From: an uncultured Allomuricauda sp.
Lineage (GTDB): Bacteria > Bacteroidota > Bacteroidia > Flavobacteriales > Flavobacteriaceae
Assembly (NCBI RefSeq): GCF_947499695.1
Contig: NZ_CANMPQ010000001.1
Location: 62,001 to 126,000, forward strand
Length of the DNA: 64,000 nucleotides
Direction: 5' to 3'
In this document: positions 43,333-53,099 of the stretch, one piece after another
Layout of the letters: the number at the start of each line of letters is the position of its first letter
Numbering within the stretch: the stretch's first letter is position 1
Notes under the pieces: model-generated
Databases searched by the model: none
Seen by the model: the letters and a program-made list of their open reading frames with translations, nothing else
Told to the model about the DNA's origin: nothing
Translations under genes and position numbers: made by a program

Positions 43333-44456
43333 TGAAGACACAAAGCAATTTGAAAAAAGAACTTAAATCGGACAAGAATGCCCCGTACCGCAATTTCCCC
43401 ATGGTACCAAGGGTGGTTTTTGGACGTGGTAGTTTTTCCCAATTGGGAGAAGTGATACTGCCCAAACGTAGAAATTCAGAAGCCCCTTTTATTTTTTTAG
43501 TGGATGACTTTTTCCAGGATACCGATATCGTAAACAAGATACCACTCATGTTTAATGATGAACTCATCTTTATCTCAGCAGATGAGGAGCCCAAAACGGA
43601 GCAAGTAGATGCTCTGGTGGCAAGAATTGGAGAAAAGTTTGAAGAATTACCATCCGGAATCGTTGGAATTGGTGGCGGAACATTATTGGATTTGGCCAAA
43701 GCGGTCGCCATAATGGCTACTAATAAGGGTAATTCCAGCGAATATCAAGGATGGGACTTAGTTCATAAACCTGCCCTCTACCACGTTGGGGTTCCAACGA
43801 TAAGCGGAACTGGGGCGGAAGTTTCACGAACAACGGTATTGCTAGGGCCAGATAAGAAGTTGGGCATTAATTCGGATTTTACCACATATGACCAAGTAAT
43901 TTTAGATCCGGACCTGACAAAAACAGTTCCCAAGGAACAATGGTTTTATACCGGTATGGATTGTTATATCCATTGTATTGAGTCGTTAAATGGAACCTAT
44001 TTAAACGCTTTTAGCAAAAGTTATGGGGAAAAATCCCTGGAACTGTGTATGGATGTTTTCTTAAAAGATATTCCTGAAGATGAATCAAGAGATAAATTGA
44101 TGATGGCTTCTTGGCATGGGGGTATGAGCATTGCATACTCGCAGGTTGGTGTTGCACATGCCATGAGTTATGGTCTCTCATACCTGTTAGGCATAAAACA
44201 TGGTTTGGGCAATTGTTTGGTATTTCAGCATCTGGATAAGTTCTACCCTGAAGGAGTGCGATTTTTTAAAAAAATGATGCGAAAACAGCAAATACAGCTC
44301 CCAACAGGAATTTGCTCCAATCTAACACAAAACGATTTTGATATCCTCATAAACGTTGCCTTTAGTATGGATGCCTTATGGGAAAATGCCCTGGGAAGTG
44401 ATTGGAAAAATAAGGTTACACCCGATTGTTTGCAGGAAATCTATATGAAAATATAG
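43332..44456 (+). CDS. kdnB: KdnB-type Kdo 8-oxidase (Fe-alcohol dehydrogenase)
   Basis: A 374-residue iron-dependent alcohol dehydrogenase family protein. It matches the Shewanella KdnB pattern across its length: VVFGRGSFSQLGEV, GIGGGTLLDLAKAVAIM, YQGWDLVHKPALYHVGVPTISGTGAEVSRT, QWFYTGMDCYIHCIESL (metal ligands) and HAMSYGLSYLLGIKHGLGNC. KdnB oxidises the 8-hydroxyl of Kdo so that KdnA can aminate it, giving 8-amino-Kdo. The kdsB and HAD genes directly upstream fit this. The KdnA aminotransferase is not in the window. Assignment rests on remembered similarity and is not proof of substrate. Confidence 0.78.
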   Translation: MKTQSNLKKELKSDKNAPYRNFPMVPRVVFGRGSFSQLGEVILPKRRNSEAPFIFLVDDFFQDTDIVNKIPLMFNDELIFISADEEPKTEQVDALVARIGEKFEELPSGIVGIGGGTLLDLAKAVAIMATNKGNSSEYQGWDLVHKPALYHVGVPTISGTGAEVSRTTVLLGPDKKLGINSDFTTYDQVILDPDLTKTVPKEQWFYTGMDCYIHCIESLNGTYLNAFSKSYGEKSLELCMDVFLKDIPEDESRDKLMMASWHGGMSIAYSQVGVAHAMSYGLSYLLGIKHGLGNCLVFQHLDKFYPEGVRFFKKMMRKQQIQLPTGICSNLTQNDFDILINVAFSMDALWENALGSDWKNKVTPDCLQEIYMKI

Positions 44457-44492
44457 TAATAAGGGCTCTGCAAATTTATTAACCCCGATTAC

Positions 44493-45032
44493 ATGCATAA
44501 ACTAGCAAAGTTTTTATACTTCAAAGTGTTGGGCTGGAAACTTTTGGGCACTTTTCCCGATTTGGATAAATGTATAATAATTGTGGTACCGCACACCCAT
44601 TGGATGGATTTCTTTTTGGGACTTTTGGTTAGAAAAGTCATAAATAAGGAAATGAATTATATCGCAAAAAAGAGTCTTTTTAAACCTCCTTTCGGTTGGT
44701 TTTTTCGGTGGACGGGAGGAGCACCCATAGATCGTGCCAAGAATTCGAATACTGTTGATAGCGTGGCACAAATTTTTAAGGAACGAAAGGTATTCCGGTT
44801 TGCTTTGGCACCCGAAGGCACTCGCAAAAAAGTTACAGCGTTAAAAACAGGTTTTTACCATATTTCAAAAAAGGCCGAAGTGCCTATTGTAATGGCAGCT
44901 TTTGATTTTGGAAGAAAACAGGTCAAAATATCCGAACCTAAGTTTCCAACAGATGATGTTCAGAAAGACTTCAAAGAGATTAGAATGTTTTTCAAGGGCG
45001 TGCAAGGCAAAGTGCCGGAATACAGTTATTAG
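44493..45032 (+). CDS. Lysophospholipid (AGP-type) acyltransferase
   Basis: A 179-residue acyltransferase with the HX4D catalytic motif in HTHWMDFFLG (about 32), the second block FRWTGGAPIDRAKN and the phosphate-site motif APEGTRKKV. No transmembrane anchor is obvious, and it is short for PlsC. Likely transfers acyl groups to lysophosphatidate or a lipid A precursor; the exact acceptor is unknown. Its stop overlaps, by three bases, the stop of the opposite-strand gene at 45029. Confidence 0.85.
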   Translation: MHKLAKFLYFKVLGWKLLGTFPDLDKCIIIVVPHTHWMDFFLGLLVRKVINKEMNYIAKKSLFKPPFGWFFRWTGGAPIDRAKNSNTVDSVAQIFKERKVFRFALAPEGTRKKVTALKTGFYHISKKAEVPIVMAAFDFGRKQVKISEPKFPTDDVQKDFKEIRMFFKGVQGKVPEYSY

Positions 45033-45523
45033 GTTTTATTCAACTTTTTTTCCGGCTTAGGTTTTTCAACTTTTTTGGAATTTCCAGGAAAAACCAAATT
45101 GGTACTGGAATATGAATTCCCGAAAGTTATTGCAGCCGCATAAACTTGCTGAATGGCATCAATTACCTGAGGTTCTGAAAGCTCTTTTAAAGGATGAGTA
45201 TAAACGGACCAAATAATTTCATCACTTAGGGCATACTTTACATCCAAAGCCGAATGAAAGTTGGCCACTAGCGCATTTAAAAGTTCTTCCTCTCCCAGTT
45301 TTTCCCTTTCAACAATTGGCGAAATAATACGCATTCGATTCGCGTTTTCATCGAAAATGCATATCAGCATGGCATCATTAAATAAAAATTGATATTGGTT
45401 GCCATTAGTCTTGACCGTATCGGCTTCTTGCTCAATAATTTCATAAAGCTTGGCCGCGGTCATTTCCTGAGCTTGAATTGAGCCAAGAAAGAACAAGAAA
45501 ATTCCGGAAATTAATATACGCAT
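45029..45523 (-). CDS. Exported protein with CesT/YbjN-like fold
   Basis: From the ATG at 45523 the product has 164 residues: signal MRILISGIFLFFLGSIQAQ, then an alpha/beta domain (about 22-145) that resembles the chaperone-like YbjN/CesT fold (MTAAKLYEIIEQE..., VEREKLGEEELLNALVANFHSALDVKYALSDEIIWSVYTHPLKELSEPQVIDAIQQVY) and a basic Lys/Pro-rich tail. An upstream frame start at 45721 is rejected since it puts the signal inside. Export of a chaperone-type fold is unusual; function unknown. Confidence 0.6.
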   Translation of the reverse strand: MRILISGIFLFFLGSIQAQEMTAAKLYEIIEQEADTVKTNGNQYQFLFNDAMLICIFDENANRMRIISPIVEREKLGEEELLNALVANFHSALDVKYALSDEIIWSVYTHPLKELSEPQVIDAIQQVYAAAITFGNSYSSTNLVFPGNSKKVEKPKPEKKLNKT

Positions 45524-45724
45524 GATGGGAAGTTTAATTATTGGTCGCCAGGTTCTCCAATCCTTTACAAATACCAATGATAGTTTTAAAACTAAGAATA
45601 AATTAAGTGATTGATACCATCGACAAATTGATATTTGGAAAATATCAGAAAATCGAGAATAGCTTTCATACTGTAACAGTTTGATTTTTAGTGTATCATT
45701 AACTATACAACTAAAAACCACGTG

Positions 45725-47731
45725 ATGAACAAATTACCCTTCCCTTATCCGTTCCGATTATATTTTTCCACTTTAATGGGCTGTCTTTTCTTATCCTCAT
45801 GTCAAAACACTAAAAAAGACAATATAATCATAACAGAAGACGCCATCGCCTATGCCTTACCTATGAATGAGATTATGCTTGATGGTGATTTGGCGGAATG
45901 GCCAGATGATATGCCCAAATATCCTATCAAAAATGCCGAACTGGGAAAAACACCTAAGAACGAGGAAGATTTTCAGGGTGACTTTAAAATAGGATACAAT
46001 GTGGAGAAAAATGAGATTTATATAGCCATGGAAATCTCAGATGAGTCTTTGGTTACTGAATCCGCGGATAGGTCATTTTGGGACAATCAAGACGGTCTTG
46101 AGTTGTATATTAATGAGAAAAGCTTAAAATCTGGTTCGCCGGTGACCCAATATAGCGAATACGGGGATAGCAGAAATGCCTATGGTGCAAGAACAACTTG
46201 GGACAATGTCGAGATGGTAAAACATGTTACTGAGAATGGTAAAACTGTTGAGTGGAAGGTAAAACTAGAAAAGAAAATTGAAGAGGGGATGTCATTAGGG
46301 ATTGATTTAGTCGCAATTGATAAAGATAGCGACGAAAGTTTTACATGGCTCTCTTGGGGAAGAGGAATGCAAAAAGTATCGAATCCCGATAGGTTAGGGA
46401 ATTTGATTTTTGTGGCTAATGCCACTGAAATTGGTTTGGTAAAAGGAAAGGTGGATACCAGTGGATTTCATTCAAAACCAATACCTGTAAGTATTAGGAT
46501 AAACAGTTTGGAAAATGAAAAAATGTGGGTCCAGACCGTCGCTGATTCCTTGGGAAATTTTTCCGTCCCCCTTCCCTTGGGAGACTATCAACTTGAGGTC
46601 CCCACCAAGGTTGTAGAAGTTGATTACAGATTCAATAGGATGGCTCCAACAGAGCCCATACCTTTTACTTTAAGAAAAGATGGACATGACCCACTTCCAA
46701 CAATAAAAGTCAAGATGCTTCCAGAACCTGATGTGATTCCAGTAAGGGGTCTCCTTCATGATTTTGATGATGATGCTAAAAAACAGGTCGACCAAATAAT
46801 TGCAGAATATCAAGAATTTTATAATATCCCAGGTGTTTCATTGGCCCTGATCAAGGATGGTCAAATAGCTTACCACAAAACGTATGGAGTGAAGAATTCA
46901 GAAACCAAAGAGCTGGTAAATGAAAACACGTTGTTCGAAGCCGCTTCAATCACTAAACCGGTTTTTGCCTTTGTGGTTTTGAGGTTGGCAGATCGTAATC
47001 TGATTGGCTTAGATAAGCCATTGCACAAATATCTTCCTTTTGAACAACTTGAAAAATATCAAGAGTATAAGAAAATGACGGCAAGGCATGTTTTAATTCA
47101 CCGTACAGGTTTACCCAATTGGGGAATTGATATGATTGCTGAACCGGGAGAAAAATATGGCTATTCAGGTGAGGGCTTTGAATACCTTAAACGTGTTGTT
47201 GTTGAAATTACGGGAAAGCCTATTGAACAAATTTTGGAAGAAGAACTTCTTGAACCCAATGGCCTCTACCATATGGAATTTAGTGACAGTGAGGCATTGC
47301 GTGAGGTGGTATCTGATGGTCATTTTGGAGGACACCCTACCAATTGGGGTATTCCCCAAGAAGCAGGTATGGCCTTTAGCATGCACACGGAGTCCAAGGC
47401 TTTTTCAAAATACGCTCTTACCATATTGGAAAGAAAAGGGTTGAAACCAAATACATACAAAGAGTTTTTAAAGATTCATACAGAATCAAATTCGGAGTTT
47501 TGGAATTATCAAGATAAACCAGAAGGAGCAGGACTGGGAATTTTTATTCGTAAGACAGATTACGGTGACACCTTTTTCCACGGCGGTAACAATGGTGATT
47601 TTAAATGTCAATTTGAAATATATGACAAACTAAAGATGGGCTATATCATTTATACAAATTCAGATACGGGAAGCGAACTTACAATGGATGGTTGGCAGAT
47701 TTTTGTTGAAGGAAAAAAGAAAGAAGACTAA
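45725..47731 (+). CDS. Lipoprotein with CBM9-like and beta-lactamase-type serine hydrolase domains
   Basis: A 668-residue lipoprotein (signal ending FLSSC). Domains in order: a CBM9-like region (about 45-230, starting IMLDGDLAEWPDD and containing DNQDGLELYIN), a small carboxypeptidase-regulatory-like sandwich (about 235-310), and a serine hydrolase (about 350-660). The serine motif SITK is at about 408, the third motif is HGG near 619, and the usual YSN is YSG (Asn to Gly). It may act on cell-wall or peptide esters with sugar targeting; substrate unknown. I prefer the ATG at 45725 over the GTG three bases earlier. Confidence 0.82.
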   Translation: MNKLPFPYPFRLYFSTLMGCLFLSSCQNTKKDNIIITEDAIAYALPMNEIMLDGDLAEWPDDMPKYPIKNAELGKTPKNEEDFQGDFKIGYNVEKNEIYIAMEISDESLVTESADRSFWDNQDGLELYINEKSLKSGSPVTQYSEYGDSRNAYGARTTWDNVEMVKHVTENGKTVEWKVKLEKKIEEGMSLGIDLVAIDKDSDESFTWLSWGRGMQKVSNPDRLGNLIFVANATEIGLVKGKVDTSGFHSKPIPVSIRINSLENEKMWVQTVADSLGNFSVPLPLGDYQLEVPTKVVEVDYRFNRMAPTEPIPFTLRKDGHDPLPTIKVKMLPEPDVIPVRGLLHDFDDDAKKQVDQIIAEYQEFYNIPGVSLALIKDGQIAYHKTYGVKNSETKELVNENTLFEAASITKPVFAFVVLRLADRNLIGLDKPLHKYLPFEQLEKYQEYKKMTARHVLIHRTGLPNWGIDMIAEPGEKYGYSGEGFEYLKRVVVEITGKPIEQILEEELLEPNGLYHMEFSDSEALREVVSDGHFGGHPTNWGIPQEAGMAFSMHTESKAFSKYALTILERKGLKPNTYKEFLKIHTESNSEFWNYQDKPEGAGLGIFIRKTDYGDTFFHGGNNGDFKCQFEIYDKLKMGYIIYTNSDTGSELTMDGWQIFVEGKKKED

Positions 47732-47744
47732 CCGAGTTGAAAAA

Positions 47745-48455
47745 CTATTCTTTCATGGTGTGATAAACCTGTTGTACATCATCATCCTCTTCAATCTTCT
47801 CGAGTAACTTTTCAACATCCGCTATTTGTTCTTCATTAAGTTCCTTGGTTACCTGCGGTATACGCTCAAAGCCAGAAGAAATGATTTCAATTTCTCGGGA
47901 TTCCAACTCTTTTTGAATGGATCCAAAACTTTCAAATGATGCATAAATATGGATGCCATCTTCATCAACAAAAACCTCTTCGGCACCAAAATCAATCATT
48001 TCCAATTCCAGTTCCTCTGGATCCATACCTTCTCCATTAATTGCAAAGTTGCAGGTATGGTCAAACATAAATTCTACCGAACCTGAAGTGCCCAAACTAC
48101 CGTTACATTTGTTAAAATAACTTCGAATGTTCGCAACAGTTCTAGTGTTGTTGTCCGTGGCGGTCTCAATCAAAATAGCAATACCGTGGGGCGCATATCC
48201 TTCAAAAAGCACCTCCTTAAAATCCCCTTGGCTTTTGTCTGAAGCTCTTTTTATAGCCCGTTCAATGTTGTCCTTGGGCATATTCACAGCTTTGGCATTC
48301 TGAATTACTGCACGCAAACGCGAGTTAGAATCTGGATCCGGGCCACCCTCTTTGACGGCGATAACGATATCCTTTCCAATTCTTGTAAATGCCTTGGACA
48401 TTGCTGACCAACGCTTCATCTTACGTGCTTTTCTAAATTCAAATGCTCTTCCCAT
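47745..48455 (-). CDS. YebC/PmpR family regulator
   Basis: A 236-residue YebC family protein with the signature start MGRAFEFRKARKMKRWSAMSKAFTRIGKDI and the NTRTVANIRSYFNKCNGSLGTSGSVEFMFDH block. YebC proteins act as DNA-binding regulators in some bacteria and, in more recent work, on translation of proline runs. It converges with the serine hydrolase gene. Confidence 0.94.
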   Translation of the reverse strand: MGRAFEFRKARKMKRWSAMSKAFTRIGKDIVIAVKEGGPDPDSNSRLRAVIQNAKAVNMPKDNIERAIKRASDKSQGDFKEVLFEGYAPHGIAILIETATDNNTRTVANIRSYFNKCNGSLGTSGSVEFMFDHTCNFAINGEGMDPEELELEMIDFGAEEVFVDEDGIHIYASFESFGSIQKELESREIEIISSGFERIPQVTKELNEEQIADVEKLLEKIEEDDDVQQVYHTMKE

Positions 48456-48532
48456 GAATATTTTTTGATTGTGGACGAGGACAAATTTAGCAAAAAAAGC
48501 CCCTTTGGCAAGTTGAAAATATAAGACGTCGG

Positions 48533-48820
48533 TTAGTTATTCCCAACAATGTTTTCGATACTTTTAGCAAGGTTAAAGTCGTATTGAGTGATACCACCTG
48601 CATCATGGGTGTTTAGTTTTACGGTCAGTTGATTATAGACATTTTCCCAATTGGGATGATGGTTTTGTTGTTCGGCTTCAAAGGCAATGCGAGTCATTAT
48701 CGAAAATGCTTCCTTAAAATCCTTAAAGACAAAAGATTTGCAGATACTACCGTTTTCATAAGTCCATCCATCCAGATTTTTTATGGCCTCTTCTACTTGC
48801 GAGTCACTCAACTTTTGCAT
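48533..48820 (-). CDS. phhB: Pterin-4a-carbinolamine dehydratase
   Basis: Dehydrates 4a-hydroxytetrahydrobiopterin produced by aromatic amino-acid hydroxylases. The 95-residue protein has the family motif EAEQQNHHPNWENVYN (the HHP catalytic histidines) and VKLNTHDAGGITQYDF. Length matches the family. Its partner hydroxylase is not in the window. Confidence 0.92.
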   Translation of the reverse strand: MQKLSDSQVEEAIKNLDGWTYENGSICKSFVFKDFKEAFSIMTRIAFEAEQQNHHPNWENVYNQLTVKLNTHDAGGITQYDFNLAKSIENIVGNN

Positions 48821-48879
48821 GCTTAACGTTTTCGCTAAAGTTAGTCAAATAAACCATAGAGGTTTCTTATTGAAATTCT

Positions 48880-49704
48880 CTATTCTACCATAAAATGATG
48901 GTCAATTATATCCTGGGATTTGACTCTTAAATTTTTCGGCAGTTTATTGTGCTTGGGAAGAGCTGCCAGATAGCGATCTTCGTTCGTGGTAAAAACACGT
49001 TTAAGTATAGGGTGATAATTACCCATGCGTTTGATGACCTCTTTAATAAATTCTTCGTGCTGAATTAAATCCTTGCTTCCCAAATGGAAAATACCTGTTT
49101 TGTTTCTATTGATGAGGTAATGGATCTGTTGGGTCAGCCTGTCATCATTGGTCACATTAATAATCAAGTTGGGAAATACTTCAATAGGTTCATTCGCATC
49201 TAGAAGCACCTTTATTTCTTTGATTCGTGGTGAGGTGTTGCCAAAAACCATTGGAACCCTTAGAATTGCCATTTTTTCTTTTGGCAATCGCATCATCATG
49301 TTTTCTATCTTGATTTTTAACCGACCATATACACTTTCTGAAAGTGTTTTGTCAAACTCATAAGAAGGATATTTGCTATAGGCGTCAAACACATTTGCTG
49401 AAGAGATAAAGTAAAACCTAGCATCATTTTTTCTTAGATACTCCATCAGATGTTGGTGGGCCTGCACCTGAGCGCCAAAATCACCTCGAAGAGTTGATAT
49501 AATAAAATCGGGCTTTATACTGTCCAACAATCTAACGATGTCATCTTCACGCATATCATACCTGAAAAACTGTCCATTATCGCTATAAATCGTACTATGG
49601 CAATAGGTGCCGCAGGTGTTGAAATAATTACATAGCTCTTTGTAGATTGCGTTTCCTATAAATCCGCTAGCTCCTAGAATAAGTATCTTCTTTTTCTTTT
49701 CCAA
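48880..49704 (-). CDS. NAD(P)-dependent epimerase/dehydratase-like protein
   Basis: A 274-residue extended SDR, RmlD/sugar-nucleotide reductase branch. It shows the N-terminal GASGFIGNAIYKEL cofactor motif, a Tyr-x3-Lys pair in VYGRLKIK and the RVPMVFGN block. No sugar-biosynthesis cluster is nearby, so the substrate is unknown. It lies three bases before (downstream of) the glutaminase gene on the same strand, without overlap. Confidence 0.82.
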   Translation of the reverse strand: MEKKKKILILGASGFIGNAIYKELCNYFNTCGTYCHSTIYSDNGQFFRYDMREDDIVRLLDSIKPDFIISTLRGDFGAQVQAHQHLMEYLRKNDARFYFISSANVFDAYSKYPSYEFDKTLSESVYGRLKIKIENMMMRLPKEKMAILRVPMVFGNTSPRIKEIKVLLDANEPIEVFPNLIINVTNDDRLTQQIHYLINRNKTGIFHLGSKDLIQHEEFIKEVIKRMGNYHPILKRVFTTNEDRYLAALPKHNKLPKNLRVKSQDIIDHHFMVE

Positions 49705-49707
49705 ACA

Positions 49708-50622
49708 TTAAAATATTGACAACCCTGTAATGGTTGTGAGTTTTTCCAGGGCCATCATACCAAGCTTGGAATTTCCTTTATCATTAAGTCCAGGTGACCA
49801 CGTAGCCACACAAAATTCATTGGGTAGCAAAGCTACAATTCCACCACCAACACCACTTTTGCCTGGGAGCCCAACTTCAAACGCAAATTCACCGGCTTCG
49901 TCATAAAAACCACATGTAAGCATTATGGCATTGATACGTTTCACTTTGGATAAATCGAGATAGTTATTGTTTTGAAGGCAATTGCCCCGATTCATAAAAA
50001 TGTAAAAAACTTTGACCAATTGTTCGCATGACATGCTCAACGAACAGCAATGGAAATAAAAATCCAATACGGTTTCAACCTCATTTTCAAGATTATTGAA
50101 GGATTTTATCAGGTTGGCGGCCGCATAGTTTCGAAATCCTGTTTTTCTTTCGGATAAAGCAACACTTTCATTAAAGTTTATGGAATCATCCCCGGTGATT
50201 TTTCGAACATATTCCAGAAAGTCAGTTTTAGGATTCTTTAGGTTTGATATCAAAATATCGGAAACCACAATTGCCCCTGCGTTGATCAAGGGATTTCTTG
50301 GAATCCCATTTTCCATTTCCAAAAGGGACAGGTGATTAAATGGATCACCTGACGGTTCCACACTTACCCGTTCCCATATCTTCTCACCTAAAATAGAATA
50401 CGCCATGGAAAGTGACAATACTTTGGAAATACTCTGAATGGAAAACTTTTCTCCTGAATCCCCAACATTATAAGCTTCTCCTTCCTTGTCCAAAATTGAT
50501 ATTCCAAATTTATTGGGATCTATACAGGACAATTCTGGAATATAGCTTGCCACTTTGCCTTTATCCGATTGCCTGGTCACTTCTTGGGCAATGGAGCTAA
50601 GGATGGATGAGAAATCTGGCAT
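49708..50622 (-). CDS. glsA: Glutaminase
   Basis: Hydrolyses glutamine to glutamate and ammonia. The 304-residue protein is a full GlsA: FSIQSISKVLSLSMAY holds the catalytic SxxK, and GIPRNPLINAGAIV, SESVALSERKTGFRN-type and PGKSGVGGGIVALLP motifs are present. Its start codon shares one base with the stop of gcvT (TAATG), so the genes are coupled in an unusual pair. Confidence 0.95.
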   Translation of the reverse strand: MPDFSSILSSIAQEVTRQSDKGKVASYIPELSCIDPNKFGISILDKEGEAYNVGDSGEKFSIQSISKVLSLSMAYSILGEKIWERVSVEPSGDPFNHLSLLEMENGIPRNPLINAGAIVVSDILISNLKNPKTDFLEYVRKITGDDSINFNESVALSERKTGFRNYAAANLIKSFNNLENEVETVLDFYFHCCSLSMSCEQLVKVFYIFMNRGNCLQNNNYLDLSKVKRINAIMLTCGFYDEAGEFAFEVGLPGKSGVGGGIVALLPNEFCVATWSPGLNDKGNSKLGMMALEKLTTITGLSIF

Positions 50623-51707
50623 TATTTTTTGTAAAAGGGCAATTTAACAATGGTAGCTGGAACCTGATTCTTTCGAATTTGAATGTAGACTTTACTATCA
50701 ACTTTGGCATGGTCAATACTTACATATCCCAATCCGATTCCTTTAGAAAGCGAAGGCGACATGGTTCCTGATGTTACTTTTCCAATTTCCATTCCATTTG
50801 CATCAACAATGGAATACCCTTGTCTGGGAATTCCTTTTTCATCCAATTGAAATGCTACTAGTTTGGTTGAGGGACCTTCTTCCTTTTCTTTAGCTAAAGC
50901 TTCACTGTTGACAAACTCCTTGGTAAACTTTGTCACCCATCCTAATCCAGCAGCGAAAGGGGAGGTGGTGTCGTCAATATCATTCCCGTAAAGGCAATAA
51001 CCCATTTCCAAACGAAGCGTGTCACGAGCAGCCAATCCAATTGGTTTTATCCCAAAATCAGCTCCTGCTTCCAGAACCTTGTCCCATACTTGTTTTACTT
51101 CGTCATTTTTGCAATAAATTTCAAATCCGCCTGAACCCGTATATCCTGTAGCTGAGATAATGACATGTTCGATCCCAGCAAAATCTCCTACAACGAAATT
51201 ATAGAACTTGATTTCTGATAGATTTACGGAACTAAGTGATTGCATAGCCTCTACGGCTTTTGGACCCTGGATAGCAAGAAGGGAATAATTTTCAGAAAGG
51301 TCTTTCAGTTCAGCTCCAATGGTTTCGTTATATTTAGAGATATGGTTCCAGTCCTTTTCGATATTGGAGGCATTCACAACCAATAAATAGGTTTCTTCCT
51401 TGACACGATATACAATAAGGTCATCTACAATACCACCCGTCTCATTTGGAAAATAACCGTACTGGGCTTTGCCCACCGTAAGTTTGGAAGCATCGTTCGA
51501 AGTCACTTTTTGGATAAGCTCCAATGCATTAGGACCTTCCACCAAGAATTCACCCATATGGGACACATCAAAAACCCCAACTGCATTTCTGACAGTTTCA
51601 TGTTCAATATTGACTCCTTCATAGGAAACAGGCATATTATAACCAGCAAAGGGAACCATTTTTGCACCCAACGCAATATGGGTATTGCTCAAGGCAGTAG
51701 ATTTCAT
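50622..51707 (-). CDS. gcvT: Aminomethyltransferase (glycine cleavage T protein)
   Basis: T protein of the glycine cleavage system, which passes the methylene group to tetrahydrofolate. The 361-residue protein shows [25 protein letters not shown], the folate-site [14 protein letters not shown] and the C-terminal GIPRQGYSI and GYVSIDHAK blocks. Start at ATG 51707; the frame extends three codons further to a TTG. It lies downstream of thrC after 94 bases and leads into glsA. gcvH and gcvP are not in the window. Confidence 0.95.
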   Translation of the reverse strand: MKSTALSNTHIALGAKMVPFAGYNMPVSYEGVNIEHETVRNAVGVFDVSHMGEFLVEGPNALELIQKVTSNDASKLTVGKAQYGYFPNETGGIVDDLIVYRVKEETYLLVVNASNIEKDWNHISKYNETIGAELKDLSENYSLLAIQGPKAVEAMQSLSSVNLSEIKFYNFVVGDFAGIEHVIISATGYTGSGGFEIYCKNDEVKQVWDKVLEAGADFGIKPIGLAARDTLRLEMGYCLYGNDIDDTTSPFAAGLGWVTKFTKEFVNSEALAKEKEEGPSTKLVAFQLDEKGIPRQGYSIVDANGMEIGKVTSGTMSPSLSKGIGLGYVSIDHAKVDSKVYIQIRKNQVPATIVKLPFYKK

Positions 51708-51800
51708 AATTATCAATTTATGGGGATAAATTTATTGAATTCGCAATAGCTCTTGCTACATTTCGCCCATTGTTTTCAACAAACTTTTGTGAATTCTGTC

Positions 51801-53096
51801 CTAACCTTCCAATAGATAGGTTTTTAGCTCTTCGTAGGTTGAAATCTTAATGGATTTCTTTTCACCACCCATCACTTTCTGAATTTGTGAGGGAATCTCA
51901 GGTGATATTTCCAATGTCTCCTGAACAATATCCAAGAATTTAACCGGATGGGCAGTTTCCAAGAAAATGCCATAGGTATTGGGATTTGATTTTTGATATT
52001 CCTTCAATCCAAGATAGCCTACTGCTCCATGTGGGTCGAGCACATAACCAGATTCGGCATGAACTTTTTTCATTGCTGCCCTAGTGGTTTCATCAGTGAA
52101 CGAATATGACGAAAGATGTTGCTTTAACCCTTCAAAATCATCTTGGTATAAATGCCTAATCCTAATAAAATTACTTGGGTCACCTACGTCCATGGCATTG
52201 GATATGGTTGCTTTGGAAGGTATGGGTCGATAAACTCCATTTTCCATAAATTTTGGAACTACATCATTTATGTTGGTGGATGCTACAAAATGTTTAACCG
52301 GCATACCCAATTTCTGGGCAACTATTCCCGCACAGATATTTCCAAAGTTTCCAGAGGGAACAGAGAAAACAATTTCTTTTCCTTTGGATTTTGCTTGTTT
52401 GTAGGCAAATAAAAAATAGAACAATTGTGGTAACCAACGCGCAATGTTGATGCTATTGGCAGAGGTAAGTTTTTTGTGATCCGTGATTTCAGCATCCAAG
52501 AAAGCGGTTTTCACCATTCGCTGGCAATCATCAAAAGTTCCGTTGACCTCCATGGCCACAATGTTTTGACCCAAGGTGGTCAATTGTTTCTCTTGAATAT
52601 CGCTTACTTTTCCGCTAGGGTATAGGATAACAACATTAACACCTTCAACCCCTAAAAATCCGTTTGCCACAGCTCCACCGGTATCTCCAGATGTAGCCAC
52701 GAGAACAGTGACATTGGAATCTTTGTCTGTTGAAAAATAACCCAAACAATTGGCCATGAACCTGGCGCCTACATCTTTAAAAGCCATGGTAGGCCCATGA
52801 AAAAGTTCTAGGGTTGCAACATTCTCTGCTATCTCAACCACTGGGAACTCAAAATCAAGGATGTCTTCAATGATTTTTTTCAGGATGGTATCTGGGATAT
52901 CATTTTTAACGAATTGATGAATGGCATTAAAAGCAATCTCATGATTGGAAAGGCTTATAATATTGTCAAAGAATTCCTTTTGTAAGGGTTCAATTTTTTC
53001 AGGAAAATATAGCCCTTTGTCTGGTGCAATTCCTGCAACTACAGCTTCTTTGAACGACGCTTGTAAGTCTGAGTTGTTTAGACTGTAAAAGTTCAT
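51801..53096 (-). CDS. thrC: Threonine synthase
   Basis: PLP enzyme that converts homoserine phosphate to threonine, last step of the pathway. The 431-residue protein has the PLP lysine in HGPTMAFKDVGARFMA, the ATSGDTGGAVANGF phosphate-binding turn and the PSGNFGNICAG motif. It lies four bases after thrB in the thrABC operon. Confidence 0.96.
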   Translation of the reverse strand: MNFYSLNNSDLQASFKEAVVAGIAPDKGLYFPEKIEPLQKEFFDNIISLSNHEIAFNAIHQFVKNDIPDTILKKIIEDILDFEFPVVEIAENVATLELFHGPTMAFKDVGARFMANCLGYFSTDKDSNVTVLVATSGDTGGAVANGFLGVEGVNVVILYPSGKVSDIQEKQLTTLGQNIVAMEVNGTFDDCQRMVKTAFLDAEITDHKKLTSANSINIARWLPQLFYFLFAYKQAKSKGKEIVFSVPSGNFGNICAGIVAQKLGMPVKHFVASTNINDVVPKFMENGVYRPIPSKATISNAMDVGDPSNFIRIRHLYQDDFEGLKQHLSSYSFTDETTRAAMKKVHAESGYVLDPHGAVGYLGLKEYQKSNPNTYGIFLETAHPVKFLDIVQETLEISPEIPSQIQKVMGGEKKSIKISTYEELKTYLLEG

Positions 53097-53099
53097 AGG

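Noticed and set aside
51721..51830. Minus-strand open frame overlapping the end of thrC, running towards gcvT
   Set aside because: It has no start codon of its own, overlaps thrC in another frame, and has no domain match.
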